NCBI GenBank assembly: GCA_028822125.1
Contig: JAPKEK010000019.1
Location: forward strand, 1-12,531
Reading direction: 5' to 3'
Origin: Pseudomonadales bacterium
GTDB lineage: Bacteria > Pseudomonadota > Gammaproteobacteria > Pseudomonadales > Azotimanducaceae
DNA: 12,531 nt
Below are positions 1-6,609 of the stretch, one piece after another (positions within the stretch are counted from its first letter, which is position 1; the number at the start of each line of letters is the position of its first letter). The notes under the pieces were generated by a model. It was given only the letters and a program-made list of their open reading frames with translations, was not told the origin of the DNA and searched no databases. Both the position numbers and the translations under genes were made by a program.

Positions 1-17
1 ACAACCTGTTCGATCAT
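1..17 (-). CDS. Possible first codons of the next gene, cut by the window edge
   Basis: Eight bases beyond the gor stop on the minus strand there is an ATG (positions 17-15) followed by an open frame reading M-I-E-Q-V to the window edge. A weak purine stretch (TTAGG) lies just upstream. The close spacing suggests a gene co-transcribed after gor, but five codons cannot identify a product and the start may be chance. Confidence 0.25.
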
Positions 18-25
18 TGCCTAAT

Positions 26-1390
26 TCAACCTGCGGCACCCACCGCTTCTCTCATGGTTACAAATTCTTCAGCGGCGGTAGGGTGAATACCGACCGTGCT
101 GTCAAATACGGCCTTAGTTACACCTGCCTTGACTGCGATGGCCATGCCCTGGATTATCTCCCCCGCATCGCTACCCACCATGTGCACACCAACAACCCTG
201 TCTGTCTGCTTATCGACGATCAATTTCATAAGAGATTGCTCATTACTGCCGCTCAGAGTGTGTTTCAGAGGCCTGAATCTGGACAAGTAGATTGTTACAT
301 CAGCAAACCTGGACCTGGCCTCGGTTTCGGTTAAACCCACTGTGCCAATGTTCGGCTGACAGAACACCGCCGTGGCAATATTCTCGTAGTCCATCTTACT
401 GGCCACGCCAAGAAACTGGCTACTGGCAAAACACATGGCTTCTTTGATCGCCACAGGTGTCAACTGTATTCTGTCGGTAACATCGCCCAGTGCAAAGATA
501 TTCGGTTCAGTGGTTCGAAAGTCGTCATCAACGATAATCGCCCCATTGTGCCGCATGGCCACATTGACATGCTCCAGGCCCAAGTCAGCAACCGCCGGTC
601 GCCGACCTGTTGCCGCCAGGATCAAATCTGTTTCTACCTGCTGGCCATCCTCATAAGTTGTCACAAATACACCATCTGGTTTTTTTTGAATAGAGGCACC
701 GCAGGAATTAAAATGCAGTTTGATATGCTTTTTTTCAAGCTCGTCTCGAACCATGCGGCGAACGTCATCATCGAAATGTCTCAGGAACAGCTCACCCCGA
801 TAAGCCAACGTGGTTTCCACCCCCAGGCCGGCAAAAATACCCGCGAATTCTACGGCGATATAACCGCCCCCTAGAATCAGTATGCGCTGTGGCAGTGCAT
901 CCAGGTAAAAAGCATCGTTGGATGTAATCAGGTGCTCGTTACCAGGAATATTCTGGACAGTCGGGTTACCACCCGAGGCAATCAGGATTTTTTCAGCGGA
1001 CAGCCGCTGATCTCCCACCTGGATATGATGCGCATCGATAATCCTGGCCCGACCATCAAAATGGGTGACACCAGCCTGATCCAGCATACCCTTATAAATC
1101 TGGTTCAGTCGCGTTATTTCTCTATCCTTGTTCCTGATGAGATTCGGCCAGTTAAATTCTGCCTGACCCACTTCCCATCCGAAACCTCGTGCATCACCAT
1201 AATCTTCATGATAATGCGATGCATAAACCAGCAACTTCTTAGGAATACAGCCAACATTGACGCAGGTGCCCCCCATGTATTTTTCTTCGGCAGTGGCAAC
1301 GCGTGCACCATACTGGGCGCACATACGCGCAGCCCTTACACCACCTGAACCGACACCAATAACAAAGAGATCAAAATTATAATCTGCCAT
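26..1390 (-). CDS. gor: Glutathione-disulfide reductase
   Basis: Cytoplasmic FAD flavoenzyme that reduces glutathione disulfide to GSH with NADPH, keeping the thiol pool reduced. The 454-residue length is normal for the family. An N-terminal FAD-binding GxGxxG lies at residues 12-17. The redox-active disulfide motif GGTCVNVGCIPKK places the cysteines at 43 and 48. The pyridine-nucleotide fold has GGGYIAVE at 174-181, followed by R198 and R204, which match the arginines that bind the NADPH 2'-phosphate in characterised glutathione reductases. The second FAD motif reads FALGDVTD. The C-terminal dimer-interface motif HPTAAEEF supplies the catalytic His436 and Glu441. The ATG at 1390 has an AAGGA site six bases upstream. 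Related disulfide reductases (mercuric, trypanothione) are less likely given the HPTAAEE motif and the arginine pair. The gene diverges from the DOMON/namZ pair. Confidence 0.95.
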   Translation of the reverse strand: MADYNFDLFVIGVGSGGVRAARMCAQYGARVATAEEKYMGGTCVNVGCIPKKLLVYASHYHEDYGDARGFGWEVGQAEFNWPNLIRNKDREITRLNQIYKGMLDQAGVTHFDGRARIIDAHHIQVGDQRLSAEKILIASGGNPTVQNIPGNEHLITSNDAFYLDALPQRILILGGGYIAVEFAGIFAGLGVETTLAYRGELFLRHFDDDVRRMVRDELEKKHIKLHFNSCGASIQKKPDGVFVTTYEDGQQVETDLILAATGRRPAVADLGLEHVNVAMRHNGAIIVDDDFRTTEPNIFALGDVTDRIQLTPVAIKEAMCFASSQFLGVASKMDYENIATAVFCQPNIGTVGLTETEARSRFADVTIYLSRFRPLKHTLSGSNEQSLMKLIVDKQTDRVVGVHMVGSDAGEIIQGMAIAVKAGVTKAVFDSTVGIHPTAAEEFVTMREAVGAAG

Positions 1391-1403
1391 ACACCGTCCT
1401 TAA

Positions 1404-1461
1404 TCAGACATTTACCTAGACTAGGTCTGAGTCTGCTAGGATACACCAACAATAACGTCAA
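1404..1461. promoter_or_regulatory. Divergent promoter region with nested inverted repeats (gor / DOMON-like gene)
   Basis: The 74-bp gap between divergent genes contains the near-perfect palindrome ACCTAGACTAGGT (1414-1426, one-base centre). A second inverted repeat, TCAGAC (1404-1409) with GTCTGA (1425-1430), and a third, AGACT (1418-1422) with AGTCT (1430-1434), overlap it. Toward gor a good -35 (TTGACG, complement of 1456-1461) is followed after 17 bases by only a weak -10 (TAGCAG, complement of 1433-1438); the palindrome would lie near the start point, a repressor-like place. Toward the DOMON gene an extended -10, TGCTAGGAT, lies at 1434-1442. The repeats are visible; their role as an operator is inferred and no regulator is encoded in the window. 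Confidence 0.4.
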
Positions 1462-1464
1462 GGG

Positions 1465-2007
1465 ATGGAGAAATACTTGGAGTTCCTGCTTCAGTCATTT
1501 CAACCCTGCCATTGGATTGATAACCTTACCGTCAGGCTGATGCTGGAGCAGCCGGACCTGCTGTTTTTCCAGGTGGTGCTAAAAGGAGACCCGCTATTCT
1601 TAGATCAATTGCCGGAGGCCCAACCAGGTAATCGAGCCTACGGGCTGTGGGAAGAAACCTGCTTTGAGCTGTTTATCGGCGTAGACAACTGCCCGGGTTA
1701 TATAGAATGGAATCTCGCTGCGACAGGCGATTGGAACTGCTTCTCCTTCCATAAGGAAAGAACCGGTATGATAACGAGCGATCTGCTCAAGCTGCACAGT
1801 GTATCGTCTAGTACTTTCCTTGCGGGATATCTCATGAACTGCCGGATTCAACTACCCGAGCCGCTACAGGCAATTATCAGGCAGTGCTCCCTGGGCGTTG
1901 CCGCAGTACTGAAATTTTCAGACAGCACAGCCTATTTTGCCTTAGCTCACGGTTTACAGGCCGACTTTCATGACCGCCGCTATCACCAGCAGGTGTGCCT
2001 GTCATGA
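1465..2007 (+). CDS. DOMON-like domain-containing protein
   Basis: A 180-residue protein that I assign to the DOMON-like (carbohydrate-binding family 9-like) proteins often found beside DUF1343 genes. The characteristic block is residues 60-95, with G-L-W-E-E-T-C-F-E-L-F then Y-I-E-W-N-L and G-D-W-N-C-F-S-F. This resembles the beta-sandwich core of such domains, with aromatic residues that could contact a sugar or heme. There is no signal peptide or membrane span, so it is probably cytoplasmic. The stop overlaps the next gene's ATG (ATGA at 2004-2007), so it is likely translated together with namZ and may work with it. The start is uncertain: the ATG at 1465 directly abuts AAGGG, whereas a TTG at 1477 has GGAG six bases upstream and would remove four residues. 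No enzymatic function is known to me. Confidence 0.75.
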   Translation: MEKYLEFLLQSFQPCHWIDNLTVRLMLEQPDLLFFQVVLKGDPLFLDQLPEAQPGNRAYGLWEETCFELFIGVDNCPGYIEWNLAATGDWNCFSFHKERTGMITSDLLKLHSVSSSTFLAGYLMNCRIQLPEPLQAIIRQCSLGVAAVLKFSDSTAYFALAHGLQADFHDRRYHQQVCLS

Positions 2008-3209
2008 CATTCCAGTTCGGCCTTGATCAACTGCTAGCAGACGAGCAGCGACTGACCCAGTTGAGGACGCTATCAGTCGGACTGGTGGCGCACCCTGCAT
2101 CGGTCACCTCGGCCCTGCAGCCCAGTGCCGATGCCCTTCTGGCTACCGGTGTCAACCTGATTCGCCTGTTCGGACCACAACATGGTATGCGGGGTGACAA
2201 ACAGGACAACATGATTGAATCTGAGGACTATATTGATCCCCTACATGAGATCCCGGTGCTCAGCCTGTATGGCCAGCATCGACGACCGACGTCTGAAATG
2301 CTCTCTGGTCTGGATGTGATTCTGTTTGATCTACAGGATATCGGCTGCCGTATTTATACCTATATCACTACTTTGCGATACTTCATGGAAGCCTGCGCAC
2401 AGGACTCTATAAAAATATGGATCCTTGATAGACCGAACCCGGCAGGACGGCCCATCGACGGCCTGCTGCTTGAGTCCGGCCAGGAAAGTTTTGTTGGCGT
2501 CGATAGCCTGCCCTGTCGACATGGCCTAACTACTGGCGAGCTGGCCCAGTGGTTTAACACTAGACTGGCTACTCCAGCTGATATCACAGTCATCACCATG
2601 GCTGAATATTTTCTCAGCGAGAATCCAGGCTACGGCTGGCCCAGCCACCGCCAGCCCTGGATTAACCCCAGTCCTAATGCGAGCAGCCTCAATATGGCGC
2701 GATGCTTCCCCGGAACCGTGCTCATTGAGGGAACCTACCTATCCGAAGGCCGGGGAACAACAACACCGCTCGAACTGATTGGCGCGCCCGATTTCCCAAC
2801 TGCCGACATCCTGCAGTTACTGGTCGAACAAGCCCCTGAGCTCAGCCAAGGAATTATTTTAAGGCCCTGCAATTTCGAACCCGCATTTCAAAAGCATAAC
2901 TCGATGATCTGCTCTGGCATCCAGTTCCATACCCAGCTGCCATCTTATCGACATCAGGACTTCCAGCCCTATGCCCTGGTCGCGACCCTGTTAAAACTGC
3001 TGCGCGGTCTACGTCCAGATTATGAATTATGGCGCTTCCACGACTATGAATATGAGACAGACCGTATTCCAATCGATGTAATCAATGGCGGTCCCTGGCT
3101 CAGGCACTGGATAGATGATCCAGATCGAGACCTGCCGGAATTGTTCCAGGCAATAGAGATGGCCAGGCAAAGCTGGGCCAGCACTAGACAAGACTATCTG
3201 CTGTATTGA
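2004..3209 (+). CDS. namZ: Exo-beta-N-acetylmuramidase NamZ-family protein (DUF1343, GH171)
   Basis: A 401-residue DUF1343 protein. Characterised members (NamZ of Bacillus subtilis and Tannerella) release terminal N-acetylmuramic acid from peptidoglycan fragments. Family landmarks here are GPQHGMRGDKQDN (57-69), SLYG, the FDLQDIG strand (108-114) ending in the RIYTYITTL helix, LDRPNP (141-146), CRHGLTTGELA, and P-T-N/S-rich motifs around the middle. The frame extends to a GTG at 1995, but the ATG at 2004 is preferred: it overlaps the upstream stop as ATGA and has AGGT nine bases upstream. Unlike secreted NamZ proteins there is no signal peptide, which suggests action on internalised muropeptides or a changed substrate. 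The Q in PQHG replaces the E that I recall in some secreted relatives (from memory), so activity needs testing. Confidence 0.82.
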   Translation: MTFQFGLDQLLADEQRLTQLRTLSVGLVAHPASVTSALQPSADALLATGVNLIRLFGPQHGMRGDKQDNMIESEDYIDPLHEIPVLSLYGQHRRPTSEMLSGLDVILFDLQDIGCRIYTYITTLRYFMEACAQDSIKIWILDRPNPAGRPIDGLLLESGQESFVGVDSLPCRHGLTTGELAQWFNTRLATPADITVITMAEYFLSENPGYGWPSHRQPWINPSPNASSLNMARCFPGTVLIEGTYLSEGRGTTTPLELIGAPDFPTADILQLLVEQAPELSQGIILRPCNFEPAFQKHNSMICSGIQFHTQLPSYRHQDFQPYALVATLLKLLRGLRPDYELWRFHDYEYETDRIPIDVINGGPWLRHWIDDPDRDLPELFQAIEMARQSWASTRQDYLLY

Positions 3210-3214
3210 AATAA

Positions 3215-3237
3215 AGCCTTGAAAACCGATTCAGGCT
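3215..3237 (+). terminator. Hairpin just after namZ, possible 3'-end or weak terminator
   Basis: Six bases after the namZ stop, AGCCTTGAA (3215-3223) can pair with TTCAGGCT (3230-3237). This gives an 8-bp stem with one bulged T and a 6-base loop. No T-run follows, so it is not a standard intrinsic terminator. It may stabilise the transcript 3' end or separate namZ from the dehydrogenase gene 108 bases further on. Pairing is visible; function is inferred. Confidence 0.35.
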
Positions 3238-3344
3238 GCCGACACCCCGACTCAAAATCTGTAACCGGTTATCGCCTTATCAGCAGTATCGGTCACCTGA
3301 TCTCAGTTGCCATGCTAAACTGCATTTTTTTTAAGAGATTGATC

Positions 3345-4454
3345 ATGACCAATGCCTACAAGATTGCCATTCTGGCCGGAGACGCCATTGGCCCGGAGAT
3401 TATGGCTCAAGCCGTACGGGTCTTCAGTTTACTCAACCAGCACAGGGACCTGGCCTTTGAACTTCTGCCAGCACCCTTTGGCGCCGGCGCCTATTTCAGC
3501 CACGGTCAAGCCTTTCCCGATGAAACCAAGGCGCTATGCGACTCAGCAGATGCCATACTCAAAGGACCGGTTGGTTTGAGTTATGAGGCGTCAAAAAAAA
3601 TACCCGTTGAAGAACAGGCCGAAAGGGGCGCTATATTACCTTTGCGGGCACGTTACGAAACCTTCGCCAACTTTCGGCCCATTTATCTAAGTAAGGATAT
3701 GACCCAATTTTCACCGCTAAAGGCCAGTATCATTCCCGATGGCATCGATATTCTGCTGATCAGGGAGTTGGTCGGTGGACTCTACTTCGGCAAAAAGGAC
3801 AGAGGTGTCAATTCAGAGGGGAGGCGCTATGTGCATGAAACGCTGGAATATACAGAAGATCAGATTCGGCAGGTGTTAAGGGTCGGCTTCCAGCAGGCTC
3901 AAAAACGCAAGCGCCGCCTGCACAATATCCACAAGAGTAATGTGCTCATGTCCAGTGTGCTATGGAATGAAATTCTAGAAGAAGTTCAGGTGGAATTCCC
4001 TGATATAGAAGTCATTCACTTGCTGGTCGATGCCGCGGCAACCGCGCTTTGCCTGAATCCCGGACAGTTCGATGTCATGGTAATGGAAAATATGTTCGGT
4101 GATATTCTTTCTGATCAGGGCGGCGGGATACTCGGTTCTCTCGGGCTCATGCCTTCGGCCTGCATTGGCCCTGAGAAAGCCTATTACGAGCCATCGCATG
4201 GCTCAGCACCGGATATCGCCGGAAAAAATATAGCGAACCCCTACTCCATGATCGGATCTGTTGCAATGATGCTAGAAATGAGTTTTGGCCTGGAGCAGGA
4301 GGCAGCGCATGTATGGAGCGCGATGAAAGCAGTATTTGAAGCAGGCTATACGACCGCGGACCTTAACCCAGATAAGGAAAGTTCTTCACTGGTATCTACA
4401 ACCGAATGTGGTGACCTGGTTATGGATCGACTTGAAACGCTGCTAACTAATTAA
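3345..4454 (+). CDS. Isopropylmalate/isocitrate dehydrogenase family protein (LeuB-like, NAD-type)
   Basis: A 369-residue beta-decarboxylating dehydrogenase oxidising a 2R-hydroxyacid such as 3-isopropylmalate to a 2-oxoacid with loss of CO2. The nucleotide-end motif GDAIGP (12-17) has Ala where most relatives have Gly. The substrate arginines lie in LPLRARYETFANFRP and in RELVGGLYFG (R140, Y147). The catalytic lysine is K197 (HKSNVL), and metal-binding aspartates are D229 (LLVDAAA), D253 and D257 (GDILSD). HGSAPDIAGK (285-294) carries the Asp290-Ile291 pair typical of NAD use rather than the Lys-Tyr of NADP isocitrate enzymes. The frame is open from 3219, but the ATG at 3345 has AAGAG upstream and starts the conserved fold. 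No leuA, leuC or leuD is adjacent and the usual GGPKW segment reads GPVGLSY, so it may be a paralogue with a different hydroxyacid substrate. Confidence 0.8.
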   Translation: MTNAYKIAILAGDAIGPEIMAQAVRVFSLLNQHRDLAFELLPAPFGAGAYFSHGQAFPDETKALCDSADAILKGPVGLSYEASKKIPVEEQAERGAILPLRARYETFANFRPIYLSKDMTQFSPLKASIIPDGIDILLIRELVGGLYFGKKDRGVNSEGRRYVHETLEYTEDQIRQVLRVGFQQAQKRKRRLHNIHKSNVLMSSVLWNEILEEVQVEFPDIEVIHLLVDAAATALCLNPGQFDVMVMENMFGDILSDQGGGILGSLGLMPSACIGPEKAYYEPSHGSAPDIAGKNIANPYSMIGSVAMMLEMSFGLEQEAAHVWSAMKAVFEAGYTTADLNPDKESSSLVSTTECGDLVMDRLETLLTN

Positions 4455-4537
4455 CAACTCATCCGGTAAGCCGCTGCTTTTACGTGAGCCCGCACTAAGC
4501 GTATCCACAACAGGCGGTGTCGGGCCAACCGGCGGCT

Positions 4538-4702
4538 TTAAAAGTTCAGGCTTGCCGCGGTCTGCACTATGCTGGTCAGCATCACCAGAACTGCTAGCCA
4601 ACCCCAGCCAATAAACAACCAGTTGACCATAGGCTGTTCGAAAAGGTCACCCAGAATATTGACCAGACTATCCACAAATATAAATTTAAGCACTGATTTC
4701 AT
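4538..4702 (-). CDS. Small single-span membrane protein (54 residues), unrecognised
   Basis: I do not recognise this protein. The frame begins with ATG (4702-4700), has AGGAA eight bases upstream, and ends at TAA (4540-4538). It starts M-K-S-V-L-K-F and has one hydrophobic stretch at about residues 27-47, including the tryptophan-rich N-W-L-F-I-G-W-G-W-L-A-V-L-V-M. The ends are short and polar. The N-terminal part (about 8-22) looks like an amphipathic helix. It lies 60 bases downstream of the DUF3806 gene on the same strand, so the two are probably co-transcribed, and it fills most of the 308-bp gap between convergent genes. Together with the strong ribosome binding site and membrane-type composition, this argues for a real gene. 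A 73-residue frame on the other strand (4569-4790) overlaps it, has no such features and is probably spurious. Confidence 0.62.
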   Translation of the reverse strand: MKSVLKFIFVDSLVNILGDLFEQPMVNWLFIGWGWLAVLVMLTSIVQTAASLNF

Positions 4703-4762
4703 GCAATTGATTCCTGTCCATCCCGCCAGGGATTTTACAGATTCTGGCGAAGTTTTAAACCT

Positions 4763-5341
4763 TCACGGTAATCTTAATCGCCGTTCGTAAGCCTTGAATC
4801 CATCAATAACCCCAGAAAGTTCTTCATAGAGTTCAGTCATGACAATATCCTGCTTGAACTGGACCCGCCTGGAAAACAAGGTGATTGGGAAAATGAAGTT
4901 TTCTGTCTCTTTCCACTGCAGCGCTTTGCTCGAACCATATTCGTCTTTATAAAAGATCCATTTAAGCCGATGTTGCTTAACCAGAATATCACCGAATATG
5001 ACGCCGATGGCCTGCCATGAACGGATATCGCGCTTTGAAATGAACTTCTGGTCGACTAGTGACTGCAAAGTCTTCAGGTCTGATTCGGACTGGCTTAAAC
5101 TCAGGATACCCAGGCGCCTTGCCAGCAAATCCATTACCAATTGGCGCTGCGAAGACAGAATATACTGTTGACCCACATTCAACGCTGTGACCACCGCAGG
5201 ATCTTCTTGCTCGGCCTCGAAGGTGTAATTAGCCAGCTCTTCGGGCGTCAGGGTTAATACTTCTGCCTCAGCAGATTGGTCAGCAGTTAACAAACAAGGC
5301 AAGCACAGGATGAAAAAACTGACTATGATACGATCCAGCAT
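4763..5341 (-). CDS. DUF3806 domain-containing exported protein
   Basis: A 192-residue protein of unknown function. Residues 1-20 (M-L-D-R-I-I-V-S-F-F-I-L-C-L-P-C-L-L-T-A) form a signal peptide with probable cleavage after T-A, followed by an acidic stretch, so the mature protein is probably periplasmic. Residues about 90-180 fit my memory of DUF3806: W-Q-A-I-G-V-I-F-G-D-I-L, then L-K-W-I-F-Y-K-D-E-Y-G-S-S-K-A-L-Q-W, then N-F-I-F-P-I-T-L-F-S-R-R and a closing helix. The start was chosen at 5341 because AAGAGG lies nine bases upstream and the signal peptide begins there; upstream in-frame starts at 5368 and 5422 lack a ribosome site, and the latter would overlap the divergent gene. It precedes the 54-residue membrane protein and diverges from the CinA/nucleotidyltransferase gene across 51 bp. 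Confidence 0.7.
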   Translation of the reverse strand: MLDRIIVSFFILCLPCLLTADQSAEAEVLTLTPEELANYTFEAEQEDPAVVTALNVGQQYILSSQRQLVMDLLARRLGILSLSQSESDLKTLQSLVDQKFISKRDIRSWQAIGVIFGDILVKQHRLKWIFYKDEYGSSKALQWKETENFIFPITLFSRRVQFKQDIVMTELYEELSGVIDGFKAYERRLRLP

Positions 5342-5392
5342 GGATACAAACCTCTTGATTACTTCCATGGATTCAATAAAAGGATAGGACCA

Positions 5393-6529
5393 GTGCACAT
5401 CTCGGTGATCCAGGCCATTCACACCGCCAATATCTCAGGTGTTATCGCCCTGGCAGGTGGTGGCTCACAGGCCCTTGCCGATCTGCTCAAGCAACCTGGG
5501 GCATCATCCACAATCCTGGAAGCTATTGTACCGTACAGTGGCAGCGCCATGGTGAACTTTCTGGGGAGAGCGCCCGATCAAGCCTGTAGTGCCTTAACAG
5601 CCAGGCAGATGGCCATGCAGGCCTGGCAGCGAGCACGACAGCTTTCCTCAAAACAACCCGACACCCTGTTTGGACTCGGCCTGACAGCAGCTTTAGCAAC
5701 CCTGCCTCAGCGTAAAGGTTCAGACCGCTGCTATATAGCGCTGCAGACGCAGACCGAGACACTGGAACTAGCTATTGATTTCACCATGCCGGCATCAGCA
5801 CAGTTAAGACAACAGCAGGAAAACCTCTGCGCCGAGCAGGCCCTTGGCTTACTGGGCCATCTGATCGGGCGGAAAACCAGCGCCCAGCAGGGCAAAGACA
5901 AGAGCGACGAATACCAGCGCTCGTTTAGCAGCACAGCCGGTAGGCCTGACTGGCAATCGGTCTTGCTGGGCAAGAAAAGCAGCACCGTTCAGGTCGCAGG
6001 GCCATCTCTGATATTTCCGGGCGCCTTTGATCCCATTCATAAAGGCCATATGAAAATGAAGCGAATTGCTGAGAAACACGCCGCTATGAGTGCACTATTT
6101 GAGGTTTCAGTTGTTAATGTCGACAAGCCTCCTCTGGACTACTGCGAAATGCAGAAACGCCACACCAGCCTCACCGACCTGGGTGAACTGGTGTTTACTT
6201 CTGCTGCAACCTTTGTAGAGAAAGCCGCTATTTTCCCCGAAGCCACTTTCATCGTCGGCGCGGACACCATCAAACGTATCGCCAATATTTACTATTACCA
6301 GCAGGACCCGCAGCGCCGGGATCTGGCCATTAACGAACTGGTGCGCAGGGGCGCCCGGTTTCTGGTGTTTGGACGGTTTCACGATGGTCACTTCAATACG
6401 CTAGAAGACCTTGATCTACCTGTGGCTTTACAGGTTATCTGTGAACAGATCCCTGAGTCCAGGTTTCGCGACGACGTCAGTTCGACCCTGATAAGGCAGG
6501 ATCAGCATAAAGACCCTGCCCAGCACTAG
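5393..6529 (+). CDS. CinA/PncC-like domain fused to an NMN-adenylyltransferase-like nucleotidyltransferase
   Basis: A 378-residue two-domain protein. Residues about 5-165 resemble the CinA C-terminal (nicotinamide-nucleotide amidase, PncC) fold: A-G-G-G-S-Q-A-L (21-28), P-G-A-S-S, V-P-Y-S (46-49, Tyr48 kept) and G-L-G-L-T-A-A-L before P-Q-R-K-G (94-109). The A-E-S-x-T-G-G motif of PncC, with its catalytic Ser, is replaced by A-L-A-G-G-G-S. Residues about 205-370 are a nucleotidyltransferase domain: FPGAFDPIHKGH (208-219) holds the HxGH signature, VGADT lies at 288-292 and the ISSTxIR-type motif VSSTLIR at 362-368, all as in NadD/NMNAT enzymes. Likely chemistry is adenylyl or cytidylyl transfer to a phosphate-bearing substrate, possibly NMN or NaMN. 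The two domains would suit consecutive steps of pyridine-nucleotide salvage. The GTG start at 5393 has AGGA eight bases upstream. It is cytoplasmic, with no signal or membrane span. Confidence 0.75.
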   Translation: MHISVIQAIHTANISGVIALAGGGSQALADLLKQPGASSTILEAIVPYSGSAMVNFLGRAPDQACSALTARQMAMQAWQRARQLSSKQPDTLFGLGLTAALATLPQRKGSDRCYIALQTQTETLELAIDFTMPASAQLRQQQENLCAEQALGLLGHLIGRKTSAQQGKDKSDEYQRSFSSTAGRPDWQSVLLGKKSSTVQVAGPSLIFPGAFDPIHKGHMKMKRIAEKHAAMSALFEVSVVNVDKPPLDYCEMQKRHTSLTDLGELVFTSAATFVEKAAIFPEATFIVGADTIKRIANIYYYQQDPQRRDLAINELVRRGARFLVFGRFHDGHFNTLEDLDLPVALQVICEQIPESRFRDDVSSTLIRQDQHKDPAQH

Positions 6530-6543
6530 CCAAGGCCTGCAAC

Positions 6544-6566
6544 CGGGGCCCCCAGCCCGGGCCCTG
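6544..6566. terminator. GC-rich hairpin between convergent genes
   Basis: In the 80-bp gap between the converging fusion gene and gntK, GGGCCC (6546-6551) can pair with GGGCCC (6559-6564) around a 7-base loop, extended by a G-T and a C-G pair to 8 bp. As a near-symmetrical stem it could act on both strands. There is no T-run on either side, so intrinsic termination is uncertain. Confidence 0.35.
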
Positions 6567-6609
6567 CCACTAAGGTCAAGGCAAATCCTTTTGCACCGGC
6601 TGGCCACGA

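Noticed and set aside
3304..3332. CAGTT...AACTG stem followed by eight T's, resembling an intrinsic terminator
   Set aside because: The stem is only 5 bp and AT-rich, and the T-run ends right at the ribosome site of the LeuB-like gene; a leader that terminates there would silence that gene. Probably an AT-rich leader.
3219..3344. Upstream in-frame extension of the LeuB-like gene
   Set aside because: The 42 extra residues lie before the conserved fold, resemble no known extension, and the ATG at 3345 has its own ribosome site.
4569..4790. 73-codon plus-strand frame in the gap between the LeuB-like and DUF3806 genes
   Set aside because: It overlaps the better-supported small membrane protein and the end of the DUF3806 gene on the opposite strand, and has no ribosome site or recognisable domain.
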